Origin: Spirochaeta sp.
GTDB lineage: Bacteria; Spirochaetota; Spirochaetia; DSM-27196; Alkalispirochaetaceae
DNA length: 14,887 nucleotides
NCBI GenBank assembly: GCA_027859055.1
Contig: JAQIBO010000508.1
Location: forward strand, 1-14,887
Direction: 5' to 3'
The position numbers and the translations under genes are program-made. The notes under the pieces are model-generated. The model saw nothing but the letters and a program-made list of their open reading frames with translations, was not told the origin of the DNA and searched no databases. Below are positions 6,983-13,130 of this stretch, piece after piece. Numbering within the stretch: position 1 is the first letter of the stretch; each line of letters starts with the position of its first letter.

Positions 6983-8224
6983 TAAGTTTGACAGCCGGTG
7001 TCCCGGCCTACCGTAGTACGCGATCACCGTTTGATACCCTGTCTCGTACGCGTGTTCAAAAAATGTGGTGCCCGGATCGAGCGCTTCAACCGGTGTATCC
7101 CCCAGATTCGGGATTCGTATCTCCTCGATGATCGCATCGACCGATGTTGCGACCACAGCCGGTGCGTCTGTCACATTGATCGCGATGATCCGGTCGGGGG
7201 CGAACCGTGCATCCGCCTCCTGGATCGGCACCGCTGCGATCCTGTCCGTACCGGGATCAACGTATTCCAGCGAGGTATCGGGAAAGAGAAACGGGTTGTT
7301 CACGCTCCGGGCAACCGCGGCGGAGAGCGGTTCTTCACTGGAAACAATCAGTTGTACACCGTTGCCGATTTTTGCCAGATACATAGTTGCAAATGGTATC
7401 GGCGTGTCTGCGACGGAGACTCCCGCGACAAACTCGTCCAACGTCTCTTGGAAGCGATCGTTCTCGAGCATCTCGAACTCGCGGAACGCGATCGCCCCTC
7501 CGGCCACCGCGCCGACTGCCCCAACAAAGACGTTCCCGATCGTCAGCGCGGTAGCGGTTGCTCCCCCGATAATTGCACCGCGAGTAACGTCGGTGATCGC
7601 CGCGGCGCGTGACCGTTCTCGATAGGCGTCAATGAACTCGGCATACCGCGCGGCGATGTCCGAATCCGGTGCGGTCGCATACAGTCCACCGACCAACGAG
7701 CCCATACTCGTCCCGAACACGGCATCCGGGTATATGCCGTTATCGTGAAGCGCACGTATCGCACCGAAGTGCGCGACCCCTTTCGGGCCGCCGACGGATA
7801 GAACGAGACACACGCGCTCCTTTCTAAAGAACACCGTAACGTCGGTATCGGACTCGATTGGACCAAGAGTGATCTCCCCACCGTAGGTCATCGAGGATGC
7901 CATGACGCTCCCACCAGCAACGACAACATCATCCACGACGAAACCGGTGCGAGGTGCAATAGCAAGATCGAGAGTTGTTCCGCCGGCTACGCGGCGAGGA
8001 TAGTCCGGCATCACGTATCCGTTCCCCACGGTTGTCACCGACAGATCGTATAGTTGCGGGCTGATCTGCTCGCGTTCAGGTTGGATCGGGGCGACGCGCT
8101 CCGCTTCCGGGGCAACCGATCCGGTCGGGGTGGACGCACAGCTTCCGAGAACGAATATGGTGAGGACGGCGGCAGCAAGGCCGCCAAGACGGACCGCCGA
8201 CCGGCCGGGGAGGTGCAACTGCAT
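6968..8224 (-). CDS. patatin-like phospholipase lipoprotein with an InlB-type divergent repeat
   Basis: A predicted lipid acyl hydrolase anchored in the envelope, 418 residues from ATG 8224. The N-terminus is a lipoprotein signal: basic residues, hydrophobic core (~13-26) and lipobox LGSC with lipidated C29. Residues ~60-135 (LSVTTVGNGYVMP, GGTTLDLAIAPRTGFVVDDV, ITLGPIESDTDVTVFF) have the beta-rich pattern of the divergent InlB B-repeat. The patatin domain follows: oxyanion GGPKG (145-149), nucleophile GTSMG (S173) and the Asp of the dyad in YVDPG (D323), where DG is usual. A Gly/Ala-rich hydrophobic insert (RGAIIGGATATALTIGNVFVGAVGAVAGGAIAF, shown here only by its ends R215 and F247) sits inside the domain and may touch the membrane. 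No ribosome site is visible at the start. It is divergent from vapBC. Confidence 0.85.
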   Translation of the reverse strand: MQLHLPGRSAVRLGGLAAAVLTIFVLGSCASTPTGSVAPEAERVAPIQPEREQISPQLYDLSVTTVGNGYVMPDYPRRVAGGTTLDLAIAPRTGFVVDDVVVAGGSVMASSMTYGGEITLGPIESDTDVTVFFRKERVCLVLSVGGPKGVAHFGAIRALHDNGIYPDAVFGTSMGSLVGGLYATAPDSDIAARYAEFIDAYRERSRAAAITDVTRGAIIGGATATALTIGNVFVGAVGAVAGGAIAFREFEMLENDRFQETLDEFVAGVSVADTPIPFATMYLAKIGNGVQLIVSSEEPLSAAVARSVNNPFLFPDTSLEYVDPGTDRIAAVPIQEADARFAPDRIIAINVTDAPAVVATSVDAIIEEIRIPNLGDTPVEALDPGTTFFEHAYETGYQTVIAYYGRPGHRLSNLSSRP

Positions 8225-8267
8225 ACGGCAGAAGTGTACCGCACTTTCGCCGATACGACCGATTCTA

Positions 8268-8296
8268 TTGCCGTGTGCACGAGTATCGTGTACACT
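8268..8296 (+). promoter_or_regulatory. vapBC promoter and overlapping inverted-repeat operator
   Basis: GTGTGCACGA (8273-8282) and TCGTGTACAC (8286-8295) form an inverted repeat with 9 of 10 pairs matching and a 3-bp centre. It covers the spacer and -10 of a predicted promoter: TTGCCG at 8268-8273, then TACACT at 8291-8296, 17 apart. The predicted start near 8303 is 2 nt before the vapB ATG, and no ribosome site is present. An operator in this position fits the usual autoregulation of vapBC by the antitoxin-toxin complex. It may also affect the divergent patatin gene. Confidence 0.6.
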
Positions 8297-8304
8297 AATA
8301 TTAT

Positions 8305-8529
8305 ATGAAGAACGTGACATTCAGTGCCGACGACGCGTTACTGGAAGCCGCACGCCGGAAAGCACGGGCCGCAAACAGGACGCTAAACGACGAATTCCGC
8401 GCGTGGCTGGAGGAATACACCGGTCGGGAGGAGACGGCCCGTCGAGCGAGCGCATTTCTTGATCACGTTACTCGCTACGCGACCACCGGCGGCAGGCGTT
8501 TTTCCCGGGAGGAGATGAATGAGCGTTGA
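8305..8529 (+). CDS. vapB: VapB-type ribbon-helix-helix antitoxin
   Basis: A 74-residue basic and acidic protein. It has an N-terminal strand NVTFSADDALLEAAR and helices RKARAANRTLNDEFRAWLEEY, the ribbon-helix-helix pattern of Arc/CopG-like antitoxins (residues ~2-42). The C-terminal tail (~43-74, ending RRFSREEMNER) would be the toxin-neutralising part. Its last codons overlap the start of the PIN-domain gene by 11 nt, the standard antitoxin-first arrangement. Assignment rests on fold pattern and partner, as antitoxin sequences diverge quickly. Confidence 0.85.
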   Translation: MKNVTFSADDALLEAARRKARAANRTLNDEFRAWLEEYTGREETARRASAFLDHVTRYATTGGRRFSREEMNER

Positions 8530-8953
8530 CTTCATCGACTCCAACGTCTTTGTCTATCTCTTCGATACCGAGGACCACAAACGAAACGAGATTGCGCGAA
8601 CGATCGTCGAGGACGCAATTCGTGCCGGTAGTGGCGTGATCAGTCACCAGGTTGTTCAGGAAGTGCTTAATGTCACAACCCACAAGATGGAGCACCCCCT
8701 GACCGGTGAAGACGCCCTCGGACTGCTTGATACGGTGCTCTTCCCCTTGTGGCGTGTGTACCCGTCGCAAGAGTTGTACCGCCGCACGCTGGAAATAAAG
8801 ACGCGCTACCGTTTCGGACTGTACGACTCCCTCATCGTCGCCGCGGCGCTTGAGAGCGGTTGTTTCCGCCTCCTCACTGAAGACCTTCAGAACGGGCAGA
8901 CGATCGGTGCGTTAACGATCGTAAACCCCTTCGCCGATACGACAGCGCGTTAG
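8519..8953 (+). CDS. vapC: VapC-type PIN-domain ribonuclease toxin
   Basis: A 144-residue PIN domain that, as in other VapC toxins, should cleave RNA (tRNA or rRNA) when free of its antitoxin. The acidic metal-binding residues are all present: D7 in FIDSNVFVY, E48 in QEVLNV, D103 in LYDSLIVAAAL and E121/D122 in LTEDLQNG, so the toxin looks active. A strong ribosome site (GGGAGGAG) within the end of vapB precedes ATG 8519. This is much stronger than anything in front of vapB, although antitoxins are generally expected to be made in excess. The stop is 1 nt from the stop of the convergent amphi-Trp gene. Confidence 0.92.
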   Translation: MSVDFIDSNVFVYLFDTEDHKRNEIARTIVEDAIRAGSGVISHQVVQEVLNVTTHKMEHPLTGEDALGLLDTVLFPLWRVYPSQELYRRTLEIKTRYRFGLYDSLIVAAALESGCFRLLTEDLQNGQTIGALTIVNPFADTTAR

Positions 8954-8954
8954 A

Positions 8955-9221
8955 TCAGCCGATATTCACGCCGCCGGTACCGGGCCCCCAGGAGATCTCC
9001 AGCTCAAGCTGCTTCTTCTCGCCGCCGTCTTTCTTCTTGATCTCGTATTCAACCTCCAGTTCCACGGCTTCGGGAATCTTAACCGGTGTCTCCTTCTGGT
9101 CTCCCTTCAGTACCACCGTTCCGCTCTCCACGCGATCGGCAATGTCGCGAAGAAAGGTGGCAAGATCCCCGCGCGACATCTGCTGGGAACTCTTGTACAC
9201 GATATCTTTTGGTCCGCTCAT
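8955..9221 (-). CDS. amphi-Trp domain-containing protein
   Basis: An 88-residue protein starting at ATG 9221 after a strong ribosome site (AGGAGGT). It fits the small amphi-Trp domain family: a helix with LATFLRDIADRVESG, a strand with PVKIPEAVELEVEYEIKKK, and the closing QLELEISW with the conserved tryptophan (W78), then a Gly-rich tail. The family's biochemical role is unknown; it is widespread in archaea and bacteria as a stand-alone small protein. Here it is a single gene on the minus strand, divergent from the flavoprotein operon. Confidence 0.8.
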   Translation of the reverse strand: MSGPKDIVYKSSQQMSRGDLATFLRDIADRVESGTVVLKGDQKETPVKIPEAVELEVEYEIKKKDGGEKKQLELEISWGPGTGGVNIG

Positions 9222-9242
9222 CCTGATACCTCCTGTTTAGAT

Positions 9243-9263
9243 ATACCGACAGTATAGCGGTAT
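9243..9263 (-). promoter_or_regulatory. promoter of the amphi-Trp gene flanked by an inverted repeat
   Basis: ATACCG (9243-9248) and CGGTAT (9258-9263) are perfect inverted arms with a 9-bp gap. The gap contains AGTATA on the plus strand, which reads TATACT (-10) on the minus strand. A fair -35 (TCGGCA) lies 17 nt upstream of it. Framing of a -10 by inverted arms suggests a repressor site; the factor is unknown. Confidence 0.45.
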
Positions 9264-9295
9264 CGCGACCGCATGCCGAGATTGAGCGATAATTG

Positions 9296-9334
9296 TTGAC
9301 AATCCAAGTCATGTACCGTACTGTACAGTACGGT
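9296..9334 (+). promoter_or_regulatory. flavoprotein-tetR operon promoter with a perfect 20-bp palindromic operator
   Basis: A consensus -35, TTGACA (9296-9301), is followed after 17 nt by TACTGT (9319-9324). The perfect palindrome at 9315-9334 (ACCGTACTGT and its reverse complement ACAGTACGGT) covers this -10 and runs to the predicted start near 9331. AAAGGAGG and ATG 9352 follow. TetR-family repressors typically bind such palindromes over their own promoters, and a tetR gene is second in this operon. Autorepression is therefore the straightforward reading. Confidence 0.7.
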
Positions 9335-9351
9335 TAGAAAGGAGGGGCGAA

Positions 9352-9996
9352 ATGCGAACTGAAAACATGGCGTATGTTACCGGGTTCACCTTTGTTGTCA
9401 CATTTGTGATGGCGATTATACTGTCTTTTGTCCACTTCCGCACAACCGAGACCGTCCGTACAAACGAACTGGAGCGCCGCCAGGCAACGGTGTTGGCGGC
9501 ACTCGGTATACCCGCAAACTCGCAGGAGGAGGTGTTTGCCGCCTATGCCGCGCTTGAACGAATAGACCTCTCCGCGGCTTCCGATGAAACAGAATACCTG
9601 TACCGCTTTCAAGGGTCTGACGGGGTCCGGTTTGCGCGCCAGTTCAGCGGCCCCGGTATCTGGGGAGATATCGTCGCCGTTTTAAGCGTCAACGCCAACG
9701 CGACACGAATAATTGGCGTGGAAATTCTGGACCAGAACGAAACGCCGGGACTCGGTGGCCGCGTCACTAACCGTTCGTTTCTTGACCAGTTCAACGGGGA
9801 ACTTCTGGCTCCTGACGGGATCTATGTCGCCGTTCGCGGCCCCGGCGACACCGATCCTGACAACGGGAAGATCGACGGGATCACCGGGGCAACGGGAACA
9901 ACCCGGGCGTTTGACCGCATGTTGAACCAGGAACTCCGCAGTTTGCGTCAGATCGTTCCCGACCGCATCCCCGCAGGTCGGGGCCGGTCTTCCTGA
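9352..9996 (+). CDS. stand-alone NqrC/RnfG-like FMN-binding membrane protein
   Basis: A 214-residue protein with one N-terminal membrane segment (~9-27) and a soluble domain. The soluble domain carries GPGIWGDIVAVLSV (~100-113), the conserved ILDQNETPGLGGRV (~125-138) and the flavinylation motif DGITGAT (175-181). The final threonine (T181) is the residue that ApbE-type transferases link to FMN in NqrC and RnfG. In those complexes this subunit passes electrons across the membrane; here no other nqr or rnf gene and no apbE is nearby. It may be a single-protein extracytoplasmic electron carrier, or may serve a complex encoded elsewhere. It has a strong ribosome site (AAAGGAGG) and heads a three-gene operon whose second gene encodes a TetR regulator. 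Confidence 0.87.
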   Translation: MRTENMAYVTGFTFVVTFVMAIILSFVHFRTTETVRTNELERRQATVLAALGIPANSQEEVFAAYAALERIDLSAASDETEYLYRFQGSDGVRFARQFSGPGIWGDIVAVLSVNANATRIIGVEILDQNETPGLGGRVTNRSFLDQFNGELLAPDGIYVAVRGPGDTDPDNGKIDGITGATGTTRAFDRMLNQELRSLRQIVPDRIPAGRGRSS

Positions 9997-10002
9997 ACTG
10001 TT

Positions 10003-10617
10003 ATGCACACGAAACGGAACCGCATTCTTGAAACCGCCGAGCGGGAGTTCCTGCAGCACGGATTTGACGGTACGTCGATCGACACGATTGTGGACCATAT
10101 CGGCGGGTCAAAAAGCACCGTGTACGCCCATTTTCGCGACAAGGCGATTCTTTTTGCTGAGGCGCTGACCGGGATACGGCGGGAGATCGACTTTTCCCTG
10201 GCCGATTTTCGACAGCGCGTTTCATCGCGGACCCAGGACTCACTGGTGTGCCTCGTGATAGAACTGATCAGCGTTCAGTACCACGAACGGGCGCTACACC
10301 TGCTGCGCCTCGTGATTTCGGAATCGGATCGGTTTCCTGAAGTTGCCCGCCAGTATTACGACGAAGGACTGGCCACCCTCGTTTCCCAAACATCTGGCTT
10401 TCTGGCAGAATGCCGGGACGCGGGAGCGCACTTTGCGGGAACCACCGATGCTGCGAGCGAGCTTATGCTGTCTCTCACCCACGGGCCGGCGGAGATGCGC
10501 ATCCTGTTGGGCCTTGACCCGCCGCCGGACCCGGCCGGGACGGTCCGCCGGGCGGAGATGATCGTAGCGCGGTTCGTCGATCTGGTACGGTGGCAGGACG
10601 CGCCCGAGGGAGTATAG
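10003..10617 (+). CDS. TetR/AcrR-family transcriptional regulator
   Basis: 204 residues. The N-terminal helix-turn-helix domain (~5-50) is clear: RILETAEREFLQHGFDGTSIDTIVDHIGGSKSTVYAHFRDKAILF. The C-terminal ligand domain contains LLRLVISESDRFPEVARQYYDEG, a pattern shared with AefR-like TetR regulators of efflux or envelope functions. The gene starts 6 nt after the flavoprotein stop without a good ribosome site, so coupled translation is likely. The 20-bp palindrome at the operon promoter is its probable target. The inducer is unknown. Confidence 0.92.
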   Translation: MHTKRNRILETAEREFLQHGFDGTSIDTIVDHIGGSKSTVYAHFRDKAILFAEALTGIRREIDFSLADFRQRVSSRTQDSLVCLVIELISVQYHERALHLLRLVISESDRFPEVARQYYDEGLATLVSQTSGFLAECRDAGAHFAGTTDAASELMLSLTHGPAEMRILLGLDPPPDPAGTVRRAEMIVARFVDLVRWQDAPEGV

Positions 10618-10620
10618 ACG

Positions 10621-11124
10621 ATGAACTGGTCAGCTGTAGAGATGTGGAGTGGATTTCTCCTTGCCCATCCCGAAGTGGTCACCGAGCCGGGAGCTCCCGC
10701 GGTAACCGCATGGGCGTTCGGGGCGGGGCCGGAAATGGAAACAGAGCTTGCCGAACTTGTTCTGTCCGGACGGAAACGCGCCACAGCCTCCAGTCTGCAG
10801 GGAATCCTTACCGATGGCGATCCGTTGCCCCGATTGGGAACGTACTCGGTGATTCTGGACGGGACAGAAACTGCCCGCTGCATCATCAGAACGACGGCAG
10901 TCACCGTGACACCCCTCAATCAGGTAACTGAAACGTTTGCCGCCACTGAGGGCGAGGGGGACGGAAGCCTCGCCTACTGGCTGGACGGGCACCGGCGCTT
11001 TTTTCGTCGGGAGCACGACGCGCTGAGTATTCCGTTTCACGACGCAATTCCGGTGATCTGTGAGAAGTTTGACGTGGTGTGGCCGGTCGTGAACCCACCG
11101 GACACGAACCCTCCGGAACGTTGA
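10621..11124 (+). CDS. ASCH domain-containing protein
   Basis: 167 residues. From ~35 on, the sequence follows the ASCH family closely: ETELAELVLSGRKRATASSL, DPLPRLGTYSVILDGTETARCIIRTTAVTVTPL, then EGEGDGSLAYWLDGHRRFFRRE and PVICEKFDVVW. ASCH proteins share a beta-barrel fold related to PUA domains and are thought to bind RNA or nucleotides. Some members have ribonuclease or N4-acetylcytidine amidohydrolase activity, but which activity applies here cannot be read off. The conserved lysine and the EGEGD acidic cluster are present. It starts 3 nt after the tetR stop, with GAGGGAG upstream, so it is the third gene of the TetR-controlled operon. Confidence 0.85.
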   Translation: MNWSAVEMWSGFLLAHPEVVTEPGAPAVTAWAFGAGPEMETELAELVLSGRKRATASSLQGILTDGDPLPRLGTYSVILDGTETARCIIRTTAVTVTPLNQVTETFAATEGEGDGSLAYWLDGHRRFFRREHDALSIPFHDAIPVICEKFDVVWPVVNPPDTNPPER

Positions 11125-11149
11125 CGGACAAAACTGCAGGCCGTATCTT
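11121..11149 (+). promoter_or_regulatory. predicted promoter of the aldo/keto reductase gene
   Basis: TTGACG (11121-11126) overlaps the stop codon of the ASCH gene and is 17 nt from TATCTT (11144-11149). The start near 11156 would give a ~35-nt leader with GGAGGAA before ATG 11191. The reductase-exporter pair can thus be transcribed independently of the upstream operon. No terminator is visible between them, so read-through is also possible. Confidence 0.5.
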
Positions 11150-11190
11150 TTACTCATACCCCGACCGAATACCGCCACGGAGGAACCGGA

Positions 11191-12201
11191 ATGCAATACC
11201 GACTACTGGGAAAAACGGGAATTAAAGTGAGTGAACTCTGCCTCGGGACGATGACTTTTGGCAGAGAGACCTCGGAGACAGACAGCTTCGCGATCCTCGA
11301 CGCCTTTGCGGCGGCGGGGGGCAACTTTATCGATACCGCCGATGTGTACTCCCGCGGCATCTCCGAAGAGATCCTGGGACGCTGGCTGGCCCGGCAGCGG
11401 CGCGAAGATTTCATCATCGCCACCAAAGTACGCTTTCCGATGGGCGACGGCCCCAATGACACCGGCCTGTCGCGCCCACACATCATGAACGGCATCGAGG
11501 CAAGCCTCAAACGTCTCCAGGTTGACTACGTGGATCTGTACCAGATCCACGGCTGGGACCCCCTCACCTCCATTACGGAAATTCTGCGAAGTCTCACCGA
11601 CCTGGTCCGGCGTGGAATGGTGCGGCACATCGGCGCCAGCAACGTCACAGGGTGGCAGCTCCAGCAGGCGCTTGAGATCTCCCGCCACCGGGACTGGGAG
11701 TCCTTTGTGTGCCTGCAGCCGCAGTACAACCTGCTGACCCGCGCCACCGAGTGGGAGCTCCTGGATGTGTGCCGTCAGGAGAACATCGCAGTCATTCCGT
11801 GGAGCCCGCTCCGCGGCGGATGGCTCAGCGGCAAGTTCAAACGGGGGATGGAGGCACCGCCGGTTGACTCGCGCATCGCGATCGCCGACAAAAACGGGTG
11901 GGGCGAGCGCTGGAGCAACTACAACAACGAACAGACGTGGCATGTTCTGGATACGCTGTTTGAAGTGGCAAAGGAAACGGGGAAAAAGCCGGCGCAGGTG
12001 GCGATCAACTGGCTGCTTCGCAACGACGTGGTGACCGCACCGATCGTCGGCGCCCGTACCCTGGAGCAGTTGACCGTGAATCTCGGGGCGTCGGGCTGGG
12101 AACTGACACCGGAACAGATGAACACGCTCAACGACGCCAGTGCGACGCCGGTAAGTTACCCTTACGACGCGGACGCCCAGTGGCAACGCGCCCGGGACTG
12201 A
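11191..12201 (+). CDS. aldo/keto reductase
   Basis: A 336-residue NADPH-dependent TIM-barrel oxidoreductase of the type that reduces aldehydes and ketones. The catalytic tetrad is visible: D48 and Y53 in NFIDTADVYS, K79 in IIATKV and H120 in LYQIHGWD. GASNVTGWQLQQA, the LQPQYNLLTR stretch and the C-terminal PIVGARTLEQLTVNLGA match AKR cofactor-binding regions. It resembles the YajO/GSP69-like general stress AKRs; the substrate is not known. It starts at ATG 11191 after GGAGGAA. The exporter gene begins 22 nt before its stop codon, so the two are co-translated. Confidence 0.93.
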   Translation: MQYRLLGKTGIKVSELCLGTMTFGRETSETDSFAILDAFAAAGGNFIDTADVYSRGISEEILGRWLARQRREDFIIATKVRFPMGDGPNDTGLSRPHIMNGIEASLKRLQVDYVDLYQIHGWDPLTSITEILRSLTDLVRRGMVRHIGASNVTGWQLQQALEISRHRDWESFVCLQPQYNLLTRATEWELLDVCRQENIAVIPWSPLRGGWLSGKFKRGMEAPPVDSRIAIADKNGWGERWSNYNNEQTWHVLDTLFEVAKETGKKPAQVAINWLLRNDVVTAPIVGARTLEQLTVNLGASGWELTPEQMNTLNDASATPVSYPYDADAQWQRARD

Positions 12202-13130
12202 CCCGACCGAACGCGTCCGGGCACCTCACTCTCCGTGGTAACGCGCTGCGGGCCAGACTTCACGGCTCGACGGGTTCACTCCTTGTTCTGGCCGCGGCGT
12301 TTCTGTGGGGGACATCCGGTACTGCTCAGGCGTTGGCCCCGACCGGTGCGACTCCCCTTGTTATCGGTGGAATTCGGGTTGGCATCGGTGGCCTCTTTCT
12401 GTTTCTCGGGGCGTTGGTTCGCGGCAGGTTCATGCCGGCGCGGCGCGTCTTTCGTCCGATAATTCTCGTCGCCGGAGCCACGCAGGCACTGTTTAACGTC
12501 GCGTTCTTCTCCGGGATCGCCCTCACCGGGGTTGCCGTCGGTACGATGGTGGCGATCGGCAGCACGCCCATCTTTGCCGGCGCCCTCGGCATCGTGTTCA
12601 ACGGCGACCGGGTGAGCTGGAAGTGGTACGCCGCTACGGCGGTCGCGATCGCCGGACTCGTCATGCTTGTCACAGGAGGAGGATCCGGAATCCGGGTTGA
12701 TTTGAGCGGCATCCTGTTTGCCCTGACGGCGGGCTTTGCGTATTCATTTTTCACTCTTTTAGGGGGGAGACTGGTTCGTTACGATGCCCCGGACGTGGTG
12801 ATCGGTGTCTCGTTCCTCGTGGCAACGGTGATACTGGTGCCGTTCTTTCCGTCCGGATCTCTCGCGTGGATCGCACGCCCGGCGGGAACGCTGAGCGCGC
12901 TATACCTTGGACTGATTTCATCCGGTGTGGCGTACATGCTCTACGGGCGCGGTTTGCAGAGGGTTGCGGTTTCCAGCGTTGGCACCCTCACCCTGGCGGA
13001 ACCGCTCACGGCGGCAATTCTCGGCGTGTTTTTCCTCGGCGAGCCGGTTCATGCGATAACGGGAGTGGGTATGGGGCTCCTGTTTGTGGCGCAGGTCGCG
13101 CTGGTCCGGGACGCCGCTAAAGCGGGTTGA
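12180..13130 (+). CDS. EamA-type (drug/metabolite superfamily) transporter
   Basis: 316 residues with about ten hydrophobic segments in two EamA repeats. The first opens with SLLVLAAAFLWGTSGTAQALAP (~33-53). The second closes with LYLGLISSGVAYMLYGRGLQRVAVSSVGTLTLAEPLTAAILGVFFLGEP (start ~241, end ~290), the typical signature. Such proteins usually export amino acids, nucleotides or other small metabolites; the cargo is unknown. The only usable in-frame start is GTG 12180, inside the reductase gene (22-nt overlap), with no ribosome site, so translation probably depends on the upstream gene. The N-terminal ~30 residues are polar and basic, longer than usual. The 3' end overlaps the convergent gene by 14 nt. 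Confidence 0.87.
   Translation: MATRPGLTRPNASGHLTLRGNALRARLHGSTGSLLVLAAAFLWGTSGTAQALAPTGATPLVIGGIRVGIGGLFLFLGALVRGRFMPARRVFRPIILVAGATQALFNVAFFSGIALTGVAVGTMVAIGSTPIFAGALGIVFNGDRVSWKWYAATAVAIAGLVMLVTGGGSGIRVDLSGILFALTAGFAYSFFTLLGGRLVRYDAPDVVIGVSFLVATVILVPFFPSGSLAWIARPAGTLSALYLGLISSGVAYMLYGRGLQRVAVSSVGTLTLAEPLTAAILGVFFLGEPVHAITGVGMGLLFVAQVALVRDAAKAG

Noticed and set aside
6994..7007. Terminator for the hydrolase-OsmC gene (GCCGG TGTC CCGGC)
   Set aside because: The stem is only 5 bp, lies inside the patatin coding region and is not followed by T residues.
8225..8320. Upstream start adding 32 residues to the patatin protein
   Set aside because: The extension would run through the vapBC operator and bury the lipoprotein signal peptide, which begins properly at ATG 8224.
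8974..8983. CCGGTACCGG palindrome near the vapC and amphi-Trp ends
   Set aside because: It is within the amphi-Trp coding region encoding Gly/Pro codons, short, and not near a promoter.
11203..12186. 327-codon open frame antisense to the aldo/keto reductase
   Set aside because: The sense strand has the full AKR tetrad, and the antisense frame has no domain or ribosome site.
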